Assembly: GCF_000311725.1 (NCBI RefSeq) | Contig: NZ_HE978519.1 | Location: 28,848 to 92,847 of the forward strand | Direction of reading: 5' to 3' | From: Robertmurraya massiliosenegalensis JC6 | GTDB lineage: Bacteria > Bacillota > Bacilli > Bacillales > Cytobacillaceae | Length of the DNA stretch: 64,000 bases | Shown here: positions 24,530 to 33,511 of the stretch, piece by piece | Layout: every line of letters starts with the position of its first letter | Position numbering within the stretch: the stretch's first letter is position 1 | Notes under the pieces: model-generated | The model's database searches: none | What the model saw: only the letters and a program-made list of their open reading frames with translations | Told to the model about the DNA's origin: nothing | Made by a program: the position numbers and the translations under genes

Positions 24530-25101
24530 TTTTCTTCTCCCTCACTTTCAATGCTAATTAGATTTTCTTCAAATTCGGTTATAGATTGAATTTTTCTTTC
24601 TTTTACGACTGAAGTATAAATAAATGGTGTTTTATTTTCTAAAGTTGCAATAGTTATTTCATATGTCTGTTCATTTTCGTCACCCTCACCATTAATTAAT
24701 TTTGCTTCAACACCTGTTGGGGTGTAACCTTTCATAAACATTTTGTAAATTATTTCACCTTTCTCATTTTCAGTTAAATCTTCTCTATCAAAATAGGAAT
24801 CAACTATATTGTTTCCTATACATTCATAGGATTCTAATGCTTTTGCAGTTAAAATACATTGGCAAATCGCATACATTAGTTGTTCATGATATTCTGTGTC
24901 AGAAACCGTTGGATATGAATTTTTGGACATTTCAGCTTCTTCCTCGCTACTTATGGAATAACCATCCTTCAACATTCCATTTTTGTCTATCGGATTTTTC
25001 TTTTCTTCATCTATTCGTGCTGTAATCATACTTCCGACTATTTCAATTAGCAATAATACTACGATACCAATCCCTATTAAAGATGCCATTTTACTATTCA
25101 T
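24526..25101 (-). CDS. Membrane-anchored protein of the T4SS block
   Basis: A 191-residue protein with an N-terminal transmembrane helix (SLIGIGIVVLLLIEIVGSMI) and an extracellular domain of ~160 residues with Glu-rich start and beta-strands near the end (QTYEITIATLENKTPFIYTSV). It could correspond to a TcpC/VirB8-type or lipoprotein-like component, but no motif supports a firm name. It is coupled to both neighbours: 15 bases after the hydrolase gene, and overlapping the next ORF. Confidence 0.5.
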   Translation of the reverse strand: MNSKMASLIGIGIVVLLLIEIVGSMITARIDEEKKNPIDKNGMLKDGYSISSEEEAEMSKNSYPTVSDTEYHEQLMYAICQCILTAKALESYECIGNNIVDSYFDREDLTENEKGEIIYKMFMKGYTPTGVEAKLINGEGDENEQTYEITIATLENKTPFIYTSVVKERKIQSITEFEENLISIESEGEEK

Positions 25102-25116
25102 AACTATTCCTCATTT

Positions 25117-26505
25117 CTAAGCATCAGGCAGTATTCTTCTCACATGACCTTCAAATCGATCAGAATAATATTTTTTACTTAAGTTTTCAATAGCAACTCC
25201 CGTTGAAGATTGAGAACCAATCCATTTACCATTACCAATATATATTCCTACGTGTCCATCTCTTTTATAAGTATTCCAGAATATTAGATCACCAACTTTA
25301 ATCTCGCTAATAGATACTTTTCTACCCATTTTGTTCAAAGTTTCTGTTGAAGTTCCGGTTAACGGTCCTAAATCGATCCCTGCTTGTGCATATGCCCAAT
25401 GCACAAAAGATGAACAATCAAAACGCCCATTAAGGATGTCAAATTGGTTACGACCACCACCAAATACATATTCTGATCTACCTATATATTTTGAACCTAC
25501 GCTTGCAACGATTTTAGCAGCTTCACTTACATCACCATCAAAAGCTATATCTAGGCCATTTGCATAGGCTTCACAGTTCATCGTAAGCCCACCAAGTTGT
25601 GTAACAATCTTTGTTACATTTGGAACCCAATGATTATTTAGTCCACTTGGATCGTTTGCTGCACCTACTGGAGCATACTTTGAGCCTAATTGTTCAATTG
25701 TTGTTAATCCATCCTTAATAATGCGATTGTGTAAAGTTCTAGACATACTTTCTAGTCCTTCTTCTAAAGTAGAAAATTCGTAAAGTCCCGAGCTTCCCAT
25801 TAATCCACCTGGATTATTTTTATTCATAATTGCAGGAGATGTACCATTCCCTGTTTCATGAAAGGCGATCGCTGCAAAAAGCACTGGATCAATACCTTGT
25901 TTCTCTGATAAATCTATAATAGTCTGTCCATAGGAACTTAACTTTCCTGCACTAACAAAAGCTGTATCCCAATGTGACTTTTCAATTTCTTTGGTAGGTG
26001 AGCAATATGCACCGCCACCAATACCACCAAAATAGAAATTTGCTAATTGAGGATATTCTTCTTCGATCAACTCTGAGTCTATAATATCTTGATAATACTC
26101 TTTTTCCTCTTCTGTTAAGCCTAAATCTTCTATTGCCATTTCGGGTGAAAGGGTTGTTACTGTTAAACGCACGTTCTCTTTTTTATCAATATTTGCAATG
26201 GCTGTGATAATATCACTATTCGACTCTTTATGAGATTTGAAAAATTCTTTTAGTTGTTCTTTACCCTTGTATGTATTTCTTTCAAGAATTTCTTCGGGAA
26301 TCTGTACAAAGCTTAAACAATAACCATCTATATCAATTTCTACACAACTAGATTCAGCAGGTTTATACTTTTCGTAAGTAATAGTTAGAAAGTGATAGAC
26401 TATGTCATTGAGTTCATAGTCAAGTAAGTTCTCATTTTCATATAAAACCATTTCTAATGCGACAAGCCATACAGGATTTATTTTGAATTTTTCCCCAAAA
26501 GTCAT
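25117..26505 (-). CDS. Glucosaminidase-like plus NlpC/P60 cell-wall hydrolase (VirB1-like)
   Basis: Cleaves peptidoglycan to let the secretion channel through the wall. The 462-residue ORF contains a glucosaminidase-like domain around residues 195-290 (GIDPVLFAAIAFHETGNG, NNPGGL, and the SMSRTLHNRI helix) and a C-terminal NlpC/P60 domain with Cys in RFDCSSFVHWAY (~363) and His in GHVGIYIGNG (~418). The first ~160 residues (INPVWLVALEMVLYENEN) are typical of Tn916 Orf14/CwlT-like T4SS hydrolases. It lacks a membrane anchor of its own; the anchor is encoded in the ORF immediately upstream in the other frame. Confidence 0.85.
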   Translation of the reverse strand: MTFGEKFKINPVWLVALEMVLYENENLLDYELNDIVYHFLTITYEKYKPAESSCVEIDIDGYCLSFVQIPEEILERNTYKGKEQLKEFFKSHKESNSDIITAIANIDKKENVRLTVTTLSPEMAIEDLGLTEEEKEYYQDIIDSELIEEEYPQLANFYFGGIGGGAYCSPTKEIEKSHWDTAFVSAGKLSSYGQTIIDLSEKQGIDPVLFAAIAFHETGNGTSPAIMNKNNPGGLMGSSGLYEFSTLEEGLESMSRTLHNRIIKDGLTTIEQLGSKYAPVGAANDPSGLNNHWVPNVTKIVTQLGGLTMNCEAYANGLDIAFDGDVSEAAKIVASVGSKYIGRSEYVFGGGRNQFDILNGRFDCSSFVHWAYAQAGIDLGPLTGTSTETLNKMGRKVSISEIKVGDLIFWNTYKRDGHVGIYIGNGKWIGSQSSTGVAIENLSKKYYSDRFEGHVRRILPDA

Positions 26506-26525
26506 ATAATCATTTAATTTTACTT

Positions 26526-26792
26526 CTATCGCATCATCAATTTCCTTTTTTCTTTTACTTCATCCTTAGAGAAATCGGGTGTTAGGATAGCGATTATCAC
26601 AACTACTATAAGGAGGATTGCTAGGAATCCCCCCCATATCGGTGAAGTTTTTAATAAAATACCTCCGATGACTTTTTTAGTTGCCTTCATTGCAAACTTT
26701 TTCGTTACATTTTTAAGAGCGTTACCCGCTTTTGACAAACCTTTTTTAGCTAGATTTTTTGTTGGATCATTTTGTTGATGTGAGTAACTCAT
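26526..26792 (-). CDS. Membrane anchor ORF, probably the N-terminal part of the wall hydrolase
   Basis: An 88-residue ORF with a basic N-terminus (KNLAKKGLSKAG, NVTKKFAMKATKK) and one transmembrane helix (IWGGFLAILLIVVVIIAIL). T4SS wall hydrolases normally begin with such a basic region and helix. One extra A in the six-A run at 26549-26554 (or a -1 shift there) would join this frame directly to the hydrolase ORF with no stop between. It overlaps the VirB6-like stop by 4 bases (ATGA). Confidence 0.7.
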   Translation of the reverse strand: MSYSHQQNDPTKNLAKKGLSKAGNALKNVTKKFAMKATKKVIGGILLKTSPIWGGFLAILLIVVVIIAILTPDFSKDEVKEKRKLMMR

Positions 26793-28945
26793 GGCTGACC
26801 ACTCGAACGAGTTCGATTTTGCATCCCTCGAGTTGCATTTGCATGATTATTAATAGCTTCAAGGTTTTTTTGTCTCCTTTGTTGTTGTTCAGCGTAAAAT
26901 CTAGCTCTTTTTTCTTTCATTTTTCTTACTTCTTGCTCTGATGTGAGGTAATTTACGTTCTGCTTATGGTAATCTTCTTTTTTCGCTTTTGCTTCAACAC
27001 TACCTTCACCATGTTGGGCAACAGCAACTTCTAAGTCTTTCTTTGCAGACATTTGTTGATATTTTAAAGGGATTAAGCCTTCCTCTTTTTGTCCTATTTC
27101 CCAATCTAAATCTCGTTGTTGATTGACTAAATCATAATTTTCTTTAGAAGGTTCATAATGGTCTTTCAATAGTGCGTCGTTAGTATAGTTTGCGTTTCCT
27201 ATTACACTACCAAGTGTAGATCCTGTCCATCCTCCTATTAATTCTTCTCCCATTCTTTTCATTTCTTGAGGATTACTTAATTGAGATTTATCATGGAAAC
27301 CTAATCGTTCTTTTGTAAGATCCATTACTCCTAAACCTTGTGCATTACTTTGTATTCCTTCACCTAGAACTTGTATACCTTTACCTGTTTTCCCTTTCAT
27401 AGAACCAGCTACATAAGCGCCACCTAACCCTACTGCTCCACCTATAACTGTTCCATTAGCACCTTTACCTGAAACCATTGTTCCTGCCATTGCTCCTAAT
27501 GCTGCCATTCCTCCAACAGCAGTCACCCTTCCTATTCTTCCTAAATTTGGATTTTTAGCCATTTTCTTTCCAGTCTTGGCTAAATTACTCCCTACTGCGG
27601 CCATTCCTCTAGGGCGTGATTTAGTTAAACCATTACCCACTGGTGCAGAACCGACACCTTGATTAGCCATAGCTTTGGAGTCTGTGGATTCCCCTCCTGC
27701 CATAGTATTAGATTGTCCAACGGAATACCCATTTAGGTCTCTATCGGTTTGACCTCTAACTCCTTCAGCAGTTTTAGTTTTATTCTCCAATACGTCTTTA
27801 GAAGAACCACCTTTTTCTGAGAATATACCTTTTGCCATCATTCCTACGCCCATTAATCCAGCCATTCCACTACCATTAGCTATACTTCGACCTAATCCTC
27901 CGCCGCCATCTCCTTCACCAGTGAAACCACTGACAATTCTTTGTACTAGATCAGACATTGCAGGTAAAGCAAAGAACATTGTAAATACAAACCAAAAATT
28001 CAAATCTTCTGCATTAGATATTGCAAAGAAAAATAGACCAAGAGCAATTGCATGAGCACTTTGCATAAATATTTGGCTAGTGAAATTTGTAAACCATGTA
28101 TTCAACACATTTCTTCGAGATGGGATAATCGCACTAAGAATGACTAGTGGGAATAAAGCTACAAGCATTCCAAGTGTAATCATTCTCATCATGTACTGAT
28201 AATTTAAAATGAAGGTCATAAACAAAGCACAAACAACTAATATTGCAGTTGTAAATGAACCCGAACTCATTACATCTTCCGTTTCCGTAGGATTCCATAC
28301 TGTCGAGAGGAATGATGTTACCTCTATGCTTTGTCCTTTTAAGGCTACATAAACAGTGTCCACAATAAAGTAATTTATTCTGATTATCCAGTCCCAAGCG
28401 ATATGCCCGAATCGAAGTAATAAAGTAGTTATAACGATTCCGAATAATATCTCTTTCGCTTTGGACATTGATTCGGGATTTTTAAGCAAATCTAGTAATA
28501 ACACCAAACCACCTAATGCTATTAGTACCACAACTGGAATAGGCAATAAAAATATAAAAATATCATAGATCCTTGCTATACCGTTAAATAGACCTTGTGG
28601 AAAAACACCTAACGTTAAGTCGTCTCTAAATGCATTTGCTTTGTTCTCAAGAAGAGAATCATCTTCATTTATGACGTCTTCTCTTTGAAAGACAAGAACC
28701 GATACATCTTGTGCTTGCATAATAGCGATAAGACTATTCGCTACATTTAAGAAGAACTTTGATAAATGTTTTTCCACTAAGGCAGGTTTTCTATCTTCCT
28801 CATTCTCTGGATCAAGTACAGGGGTATAGTCAGCCAAAGCACTAATAGGCTGCATTAGAATTGTCATTAAAAACAACCCTATTAGAACTTTTTTGATGAA
28901 TGACCGTTTATTTTCGTTTTCGTGACTTATACGCATAATAAGCAT
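26789..28945 (-). CDS. VirB6/TrbL-like polytopic T4SS membrane protein
   Basis: A ~718-residue protein. It has a signal-peptide-like N-terminus (VLIGLFLMTILMQPISALA) and at least six membrane segments up to about residue 345 (e.g. IFLLPIPVVVLIALGGLVLL, LGMLVALFPLVILSAI, FVFTMFFALP). A long Gly/Ala/Met-rich region follows (VGMMAKG, GGMAALGAMAGTMVSGKG), and the chain ends in a charged, Gln-rich coiled-coil tail. This is the plan of Gram-positive VirB6/TrbL-like channel proteins. Its start overlaps the 3' end of virB4. ATG at 28945 is taken; another ATG is at 28936. Confidence 0.75.
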   Translation of the reverse strand: MLIMRISHENENKRSFIKKVLIGLFLMTILMQPISALADYTPVLDPENEEDRKPALVEKHLSKFFLNVANSLIAIMQAQDVSVLVFQREDVINEDDSLLENKANAFRDDLTLGVFPQGLFNGIARIYDIFIFLLPIPVVVLIALGGLVLLLDLLKNPESMSKAKEILFGIVITTLLLRFGHIAWDWIIRINYFIVDTVYVALKGQSIEVTSFLSTVWNPTETEDVMSSGSFTTAILVVCALFMTFILNYQYMMRMITLGMLVALFPLVILSAIIPSRRNVLNTWFTNFTSQIFMQSAHAIALGLFFFAISNAEDLNFWFVFTMFFALPAMSDLVQRIVSGFTGEGDGGGGLGRSIANGSGMAGLMGVGMMAKGIFSEKGGSSKDVLENKTKTAEGVRGQTDRDLNGYSVGQSNTMAGGESTDSKAMANQGVGSAPVGNGLTKSRPRGMAAVGSNLAKTGKKMAKNPNLGRIGRVTAVGGMAALGAMAGTMVSGKGANGTVIGGAVGLGGAYVAGSMKGKTGKGIQVLGEGIQSNAQGLGVMDLTKERLGFHDKSQLSNPQEMKRMGEELIGGWTGSTLGSVIGNANYTNDALLKDHYEPSKENYDLVNQQRDLDWEIGQKEEGLIPLKYQQMSAKKDLEVAVAQHGEGSVEAKAKKEDYHKQNVNYLTSEQEVRKMKEKRARFYAEQQQRRQKNLEAINNHANATRGMQNRTRSSGQP

Positions 28946-30986
28946 CACTCACTTCTTGTAATCTATCTGGATTCGTTTCAAACAACATGGCTTCATGGAG
29001 AGATGAAGAAACTTGAATAATACTGCGTTCTTCGTTAATTCGTAAAATTCCTAATCCCTCACCAGCTTCATGTACTAAAAAATCAGCTTCATATTCCGTT
29101 AGATTGAATTTACCTTGAATATCACCAATATCTATTGAGTCTTGTTTCAAGAATAGCTTTGTAGGTGCATTTTTTAAAATTCCTAATCCAAATTCAGAAC
29201 GAGTAAATACTTCGAAACCTTGTGTTATTGCTAACATAGAAGTATTAAAAAATCGAACAATCCTATATTCTGCTTCTAGCCATTGTGCAGTTTCTGGGTC
29301 TTCCATTGGAATTTGTGCTTCATCAACTACTAATCGCTTACGAATATGTCTATCTTTATGACTAAATTTAGTAGATAGCCATTTGGTAGCTATGAATAAG
29401 CCTAAAGGTTTCATAATATCTGCATCTAAATTTGAAAGACCAAAAGCAAACAAAGGAGTATCTTGAATTTTTACATTTGATTGAGTATCAAAAATAGCCT
29501 GTGTAGGAGAATCACCGTATTTGGTAAAGTTCTTAAGTAATTCTGCAACAATTTTTGTCTCTTGATCTTCCTTTAATAATTGGTATAACTCTCCAATTGT
29601 CGGCATGTCTTTCAATTCTTTCTCTAATGAAAAATGAGCATTCCCATTTTCATCAGTATTCGTTACTCTTTCGGCCTTATATAATGATTCGGGGGACTGT
29701 GTAATTCCTTTATTTCGATAAAGTTCTCGAATTTTGTTATCAATTCTTACTTTTACAATCCCTGTCAAACTATCTTCATCAAGAATTTTAATCATACGAT
29801 AAACGATTGCACGAGCAGCAATAATTGTATCTTCTAAGTTCACGCGTCTTACTGTCTCACCATTAATAACCTGTTCTTCAACATCTACATCAAAAAAGTT
29901 AATTTTAAACGGACTTTCTGGACCGAGGTCAATATATGGGCAATTCATCGCTTTAACATATGTGGCATAGTCACCTTTGGGACAAATTATACAATGCTTA
30001 ATTCCACGTAAAGTGTCATGATGTACCAAACGAAGCGTTGAAAATGTTTTACCCGCTCCCGAACCACCAGTAATAACACCGTTCCGATTCATCAAAGACC
30101 GATCCCAAGCATCGTAAAAAATTGGTCTATTTAGATGATCTCGCCCCCAAATAATCCCACTGTTATGCGATATTTTTCCGTTTCCAAATGGGAAAAAATC
30201 TGCTATATTTGATGTTTCATAACTAAAAGTATGTTCTTTATAAAATGGATTATCAGCTAAAGGAGTGATGTTCAATAGAGCATCTAACTGTTTACCATCT
30301 GGGGAACGTAAGATAATATCATTCCCACTGAATCTTCGGATCATATTATTAGAGAATTTTTTTAAAGCCTTTAATTCCGTTGCAGATGAAACAATCTGTA
30401 AACTAACTCTAAATGGTTTCTCTATGTTCTGACGCAAACGTCTTTGTCTTGACTGTAAATCGTGTAATTCGTCTAACAATTTATCTCTTTTTTCATCTGG
30501 CATATCACGATAGAGATCTGATTTTATCCCTCGAATACGCTTCCCTACTTCTTCTAATTCATCTGTTGTTTCAACAGGATCAATGTGAATTGCTAGGTCT
30601 ATATCTCCTTGTCCGAACTCCCCAACTAATAAGGGGTTTAACATCCCTGCGATAGTTGAACCACTAGTAATCTCCGCATAATATGAACGGAAATACCTAG
30701 CAAATTCATTCGTACCGCCTATTTCCACATAATAATCATTTACTTGCGTTCCATCGAATGTTATATCAGTTGGAATTGTTTCTTTAATCATAGAAGGAGC
30801 AACAAAGTCAATTCCTTCTGCTTTTGTTTCTTCAGAGCGAACAAAGTTTGGCAATTTTTCTTCCTCATGATTTTCTTTGGTTATATCAATATTTGTTTTA
30901 TCTTCAGTTGACGACCTACGAGTTTCTTTTGTTTGTTCCTGTTTTTTTGTTGATAATTTACCTTTTTTCTTTGTGAAAATCCCCAT
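28908..30986 (-). CDS. VirB4-family T4SS ATPase
   Basis: An energizing ATPase of conjugative transfer. In the 692-residue protein the Walker A is GGSGAGKTF (~307-315), the Walker B is RLVVDEAQIPM, and a conserved C-terminal HEAGEGLGILRI segment follows. The N-terminal ~80 residues are charged and disordered; residues ~83-240 match the VirB4 N-domain (VNDYYVEIGG, GQGDIDLAIHIDP). GGGAGGG precedes the ATG. It sits between a VirB4-N-like membrane protein and the VirB6-like gene, the usual order in Gram-positive T4SS operons. No VirD4/TcpA coupling ATPase is visible nearby. Confidence 0.9.
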   Translation of the reverse strand: MGIFTKKKGKLSTKKQEQTKETRRSSTEDKTNIDITKENHEEEKLPNFVRSEETKAEGIDFVAPSMIKETIPTDITFDGTQVNDYYVEIGGTNEFARYFRSYYAEITSGSTIAGMLNPLLVGEFGQGDIDLAIHIDPVETTDELEEVGKRIRGIKSDLYRDMPDEKRDKLLDELHDLQSRQRRLRQNIEKPFRVSLQIVSSATELKALKKFSNNMIRRFSGNDIILRSPDGKQLDALLNITPLADNPFYKEHTFSYETSNIADFFPFGNGKISHNSGIIWGRDHLNRPIFYDAWDRSLMNRNGVITGGSGAGKTFSTLRLVHHDTLRGIKHCIICPKGDYATYVKAMNCPYIDLGPESPFKINFFDVDVEEQVINGETVRRVNLEDTIIAARAIVYRMIKILDEDSLTGIVKVRIDNKIRELYRNKGITQSPESLYKAERVTNTDENGNAHFSLEKELKDMPTIGELYQLLKEDQETKIVAELLKNFTKYGDSPTQAIFDTQSNVKIQDTPLFAFGLSNLDADIMKPLGLFIATKWLSTKFSHKDRHIRKRLVVDEAQIPMEDPETAQWLEAEYRIVRFFNTSMLAITQGFEVFTRSEFGLGILKNAPTKLFLKQDSIDIGDIQGKFNLTEYEADFLVHEAGEGLGILRINEERSIIQVSSSLHEAMLFETNPDRLQEVSDAYYAYKSRKRK

Positions 30987-31002
30987 TTGTTTCCCTCCCC
31001 TA

Positions 31003-32013
31003 CTAATTAGTTACTTCCGCTAATTCCTTTTCTTGTTCCAAAGGATTTTGTTTTACATGTTCAAAATCATTAAAGTTTAAATCGTCGTTTATAATTGTCT
31101 CAGGGTTTTCAGTGGTCATATGAATAACATTAAATCCTTGCATTTTAAGAGACTCATATTCAGCCAATTCTTCAACAAGAAACGGTGTTTCAGAAAATTT
31201 GAATTCACTAAATGAACTAGCTCTTGCTGCATCATCTAACCTTTGTGCTAGAGTTAAGTCTCGATTTAACGTCATATAGACCATATTTAATACTCCTGTA
31301 CGATTTAGACGAGTGGCTCTAATTCCCATTCCATGAAATAATTGATATGCTAGATCTGTCACTTCTTCTAATATTGAATTAGCTAAATCTTGGGCTTCTT
31401 CTTCACTCATACTTGTAGCTTTTTGCCTAGTTTTGTTTATTAATGAATTAAGAACCGAGTTACCTGTATCTAACCCTTTTTCTAATCCTTCCTTATAAGG
31501 ATTAAATCGGAATATCGCATAGCACCTTACTTCTCTTGTTTTTACCTCTGCAAACTCCCGATAATTGTCAAGAACTTCCTCTCTAGCTTCACTAAATTCT
31601 TTGGTTAGATTATCGAGTTTTTCTGATTCTTCTTCATAGTTATTTATAAAATCAGTCATATCCAAGTATTGAGACTGGACTAACAATGTATTTCGAATGC
31701 TTAAAGCGTTAATCAAGCTTCTAAATTTCCGCCAAATAGAGGTATTTTCATTTGCATTATTTAAACGTTGATTTATTTCTGATAATTCAAGAATTGCTGT
31801 AAATGTCCCATCATTTAACTGAGTAATTCCTTTATCAGAAATCTCCTTGTACTCAAACAATTCTTGTACTGTTTCCTTCTTGGCTTTCTTAGCTTTTGAT
31901 GATTTATCCCCTTTTTTATTTTTCTTGTTGTCTTTCTTTGATGTGAATAGTGAGTAAAGGAAATACCCGCCGACTACGACGAGTATGATTAATCCCACTA
32001 CTTGCATGTTCAT
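31003..32013 (-). CDS. Membrane-anchored protein resembling a VirB4/TraC N-domain
   Basis: A 336-residue protein with an N-terminal transmembrane helix (VVGLIILVVVGGYFLYSLF) and a Lys-rich linker. The folded part begins GITQLNDGTFTAILEL and continues with NTLLVQSQYLDMTDF and a coiled region, much like the N-terminal domain of VirB4/TraC ATPases, but there is no P-loop. It precedes the complete VirB4 by 16 bases. Stand-alone relatives occur in Firmicute conjugation operons (TrsD-like); the exact role is unknown. Its start overlaps the stop of the PrgI-like gene. Confidence 0.55.
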   Translation of the reverse strand: MNMQVVGLIILVVVGGYFLYSLFTSKKDNKKNKKGDKSSKAKKAKKETVQELFEYKEISDKGITQLNDGTFTAILELSEINQRLNNANENTSIWRKFRSLINALSIRNTLLVQSQYLDMTDFINNYEEESEKLDNLTKEFSEAREEVLDNYREFAEVKTREVRCYAIFRFNPYKEGLEKGLDTGNSVLNSLINKTRQKATSMSEEEAQDLANSILEEVTDLAYQLFHGMGIRATRLNRTGVLNMVYMTLNRDLTLAQRLDDAARASSFSEFKFSETPFLVEELAEYESLKMQGFNVIHMTTENPETIINDDLNFNDFEHVKQNPLEQEKELAEVTN

Positions 32014-32354
32014 CTACTTTCCACCTCGTTTACAGAAGGCATGTTTTTTCTACGATAATAGAAGGTTCGGTTTCTAGCCTTTAGTTTTATTTTTGTTAAA
32101 ATTAGTTGGAACAATGATAAGTTGGTTTTTGGGTCTTTAAAAAACGCAAAAACTAATGAAATAATAATTGGAATAAACCAATGTACTCTATCAAATATCA
32201 GTGAACCCAATGGTAATTTCGGGAAAATTTGAGCTACTTGATAGGTCCCCATAATTCCAGGAGCCAACCATAACAGTTGACTCCAAGAGAAAGGACCTAT
32301 GATTGCTTCTTCAACATTACTGTTATAAGGGACTTCATGGTATTGTCCGTACAC
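32010..32354 (-). CDS. PrgI/VirB3-like T4SS membrane protein
   Basis: A 114-residue protein: N-terminal YHEVPYNSNVEEAIIGPFSW, two hydrophobic segments (LLWLAPGIMGTYQVAQ; WFIPIIISLVFAFF), and a basic C-terminal tail (KLKARNRTFYYRRK). The 'VP.......I.G..SWRQ' start followed by two helices is the hallmark of the PrgI family, which stands in for VirB3 in Gram-positive systems and precedes VirB4. GTG start after AAAGGACGAGG. Confidence 0.8.
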   Translation of the reverse strand: MYGQYHEVPYNSNVEEAIIGPFSWSQLLWLAPGIMGTYQVAQIFPKLPLGSLIFDRVHWFIPIIISLVFAFFKDPKTNLSLFQLILTKIKLKARNRTFYYRRKNMPSVNEVESR

Positions 32355-32396
32355 AGAATATCCTCGTCCTTTCTTTACTTCTATTTAGTGTTCAAA

Positions 32397-32861
32397 TTAA
32401 ATTTTTACTCCGAAAATACCTAATATTGCTCCAAGAATTTGCTCTGTAAAGAAGATTAGCGCTATCGCTAAAATTAGACCTCCCATACGACCTTTCATAT
32501 CTGCGAGACCTTCTGCTGATTTTTTAATAAATAGTGAATAAGCCATTAACATAATTAAGATTATCGCTACTACTATTGCAATATCACGAGCGAATTTGAC
32601 TAAGGTATTACCTGCTGAATCAACAGTTTTCTCTAATTGGTTCAGATTACTTCCAGACACCTTGCTCTTTAAAGAAGCTTCAGCAACATTTGTTAGTTCT
32701 AAATTAAATTGATGTGAAATTACCTGTCCGATTCCTAAAGACAAGACTAAAACCGCAAGTAGTACAATTAGAATTTTTTTAATTAAACTTCCTTTATTTT
32801 CAACAAGCTCCATATTCATATCTCCCTCTTGTTTATTTGGCTGTAAAGAAATTTCTTTCAA
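32397..32861 (-). CDS. VirB2/TrbC-like pilin or channel protein of the T4SS
   Basis: Up to 154 residues: a signal-peptide-like helix (IKKILIVLLAVLVLSLGIGQ), a polar middle, and two membrane helices (IAIVVAIILIMLMAYSLFI; GGLILAIALIFFTEQILG), resembling TrbC/VirB2-type proteins. It is the first gene of the T4SS operon. TTG at 32861 follows AAAGGGGGGAG with ideal spacing; ATG at 32819 after GAGGGAG is the alternative. A TTGGCACT-type promoter lies ~70 bases upstream. Confidence 0.6.
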   Translation of the reverse strand: MKEISLQPNKQEGDMNMELVENKGSLIKKILIVLLAVLVLSLGIGQVISHQFNLELTNVAEASLKSKVSGSNLNQLEKTVDSAGNTLVKFARDIAIVVAIILIMLMAYSLFIKKSAEGLADMKGRMGGLILAIALIFFTEQILGAILGIFGVKI

Positions 32862-32904
32862 AATTACTCCCCCCTTTCATTAGGAGAAACACTCCTTTTT
32901 TTAT

Positions 32905-32940
32905 AGAGTAGCAATTTTTCCTTATAGTAGAGTGCCAATA
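32905..32940 (-). promoter_or_regulatory. TTGGCACT-type promoter element of the T4SS operon
   Basis: Minus strand: TTTATTGGCACTCT followed after 22 bases (counted from TTGGCA) by TACTCT. Same layout as at 22555, 39893 and 40013. Confidence 0.5.
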
Positions 32941-32942
32941 AA

Positions 32943-33407
32943 TTACGAATTGGACTTTTTTGACTGGTGATAGGAGTAATCAGCTTTCTGATCAGTTATC
33001 CTTAATTTTTCAATGATAATGCTGTTACTAAAGTAAATTTCATCCATGTATTGCTCTTTTTGATTTTGATATTCTTCTATTTTTTGTAAAGCATCTTGAA
33101 CAGCCCATTTTCTATTAAATTTCTCTTTGAACATTAAGAACAGCTTTTTTTGTTCCTCATGTGGTAACATAGATAACTCATAAGCTATAACTTTCTTTAA
33201 TTGGCCTACTCTTAGAAGGTCTTTGAACTCAACGATGAGATTATTTAATTTATAGAGTCTTTTTAAGTTTCTAACAGCTTCATAGAGATGAAGAGATAAA
33301 TAGTCGTAGCTATATTCAGTTGAATCTTTTATATTTTTTATCATTCTAGCTCTTTCAATAAGACAAGTTTCGTTTATAAAATCCAATTTCTGTTTATTAG
33401 ATAACAT
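32943..33407 (-). CDS. ParB-HTH-like regulatory protein candidate
   Basis: A 154-residue helical basic protein. The middle part (LLRVGQLKKVIAYELSMLPHEEQ) resembles the HTH-adjacent segment of ParB/KorB-type proteins ('L..G.l....a.eLs.L..eeQ'). The ParB N-terminal nuclease/CTPase domain is absent and the C-terminus is a coiled coil. It stands immediately upstream of the T4SS operon, with its stop on the far side of the TTGGCACT element. A regulator of the transfer operon is a reasonable guess. AGGAGG precedes the ATG. Confidence 0.4.
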   Translation of the reverse strand: MLSNKQKLDFINETCLIERARMIKNIKDSTEYSYDYLSLHLYEAVRNLKRLYKLNNLIVEFKDLLRVGQLKKVIAYELSMLPHEEQKKLFLMFKEKFNRKWAVQDALQKIEEYQNQKEQYMDEIYFSNSIIIEKLRITDQKADYSYHQSKKSNS

Positions 33408-33421
33408 TTTTTTCCTCCTAT

Positions 33422-33477
33422 TTTAAAAATTATCGAATTTAAAAATTATCGAACTTTCTAATGCCATCTTGTATAAT
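33422..33477. promoter_or_regulatory. Divergent promoter region with two perfect 16-base repeats
   Basis: TTTAAAAATTATCGAA occurs twice in tandem (33422-33437, 33438-33453). The second copy overlaps the -35 position of a plus-strand promoter with perfect -10 TATAAT at 33472-33477. AATTATCG also forms the arms of the operator upstream of the Xre gene at 37455. Confidence 0.5.
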
Positions 33478-33511
33478 AAGTTTTAGATTCCCTTTTTAGG
33501 AAGGTTGTAGT

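Noticed and set aside
24152-25101. Naming these two as TcpC/VirB8 or definite VirB2
   Set aside because: Only signal peptide and membrane-helix patterns support it; no family motif is seen.
32881-32903. Plus-strand terminator AGGAG/CTCCT followed by T-run
   Set aside because: There is no plus-strand gene upstream for it to end; the stem is only five bases, and the region is better explained as the T4SS promoter leader.
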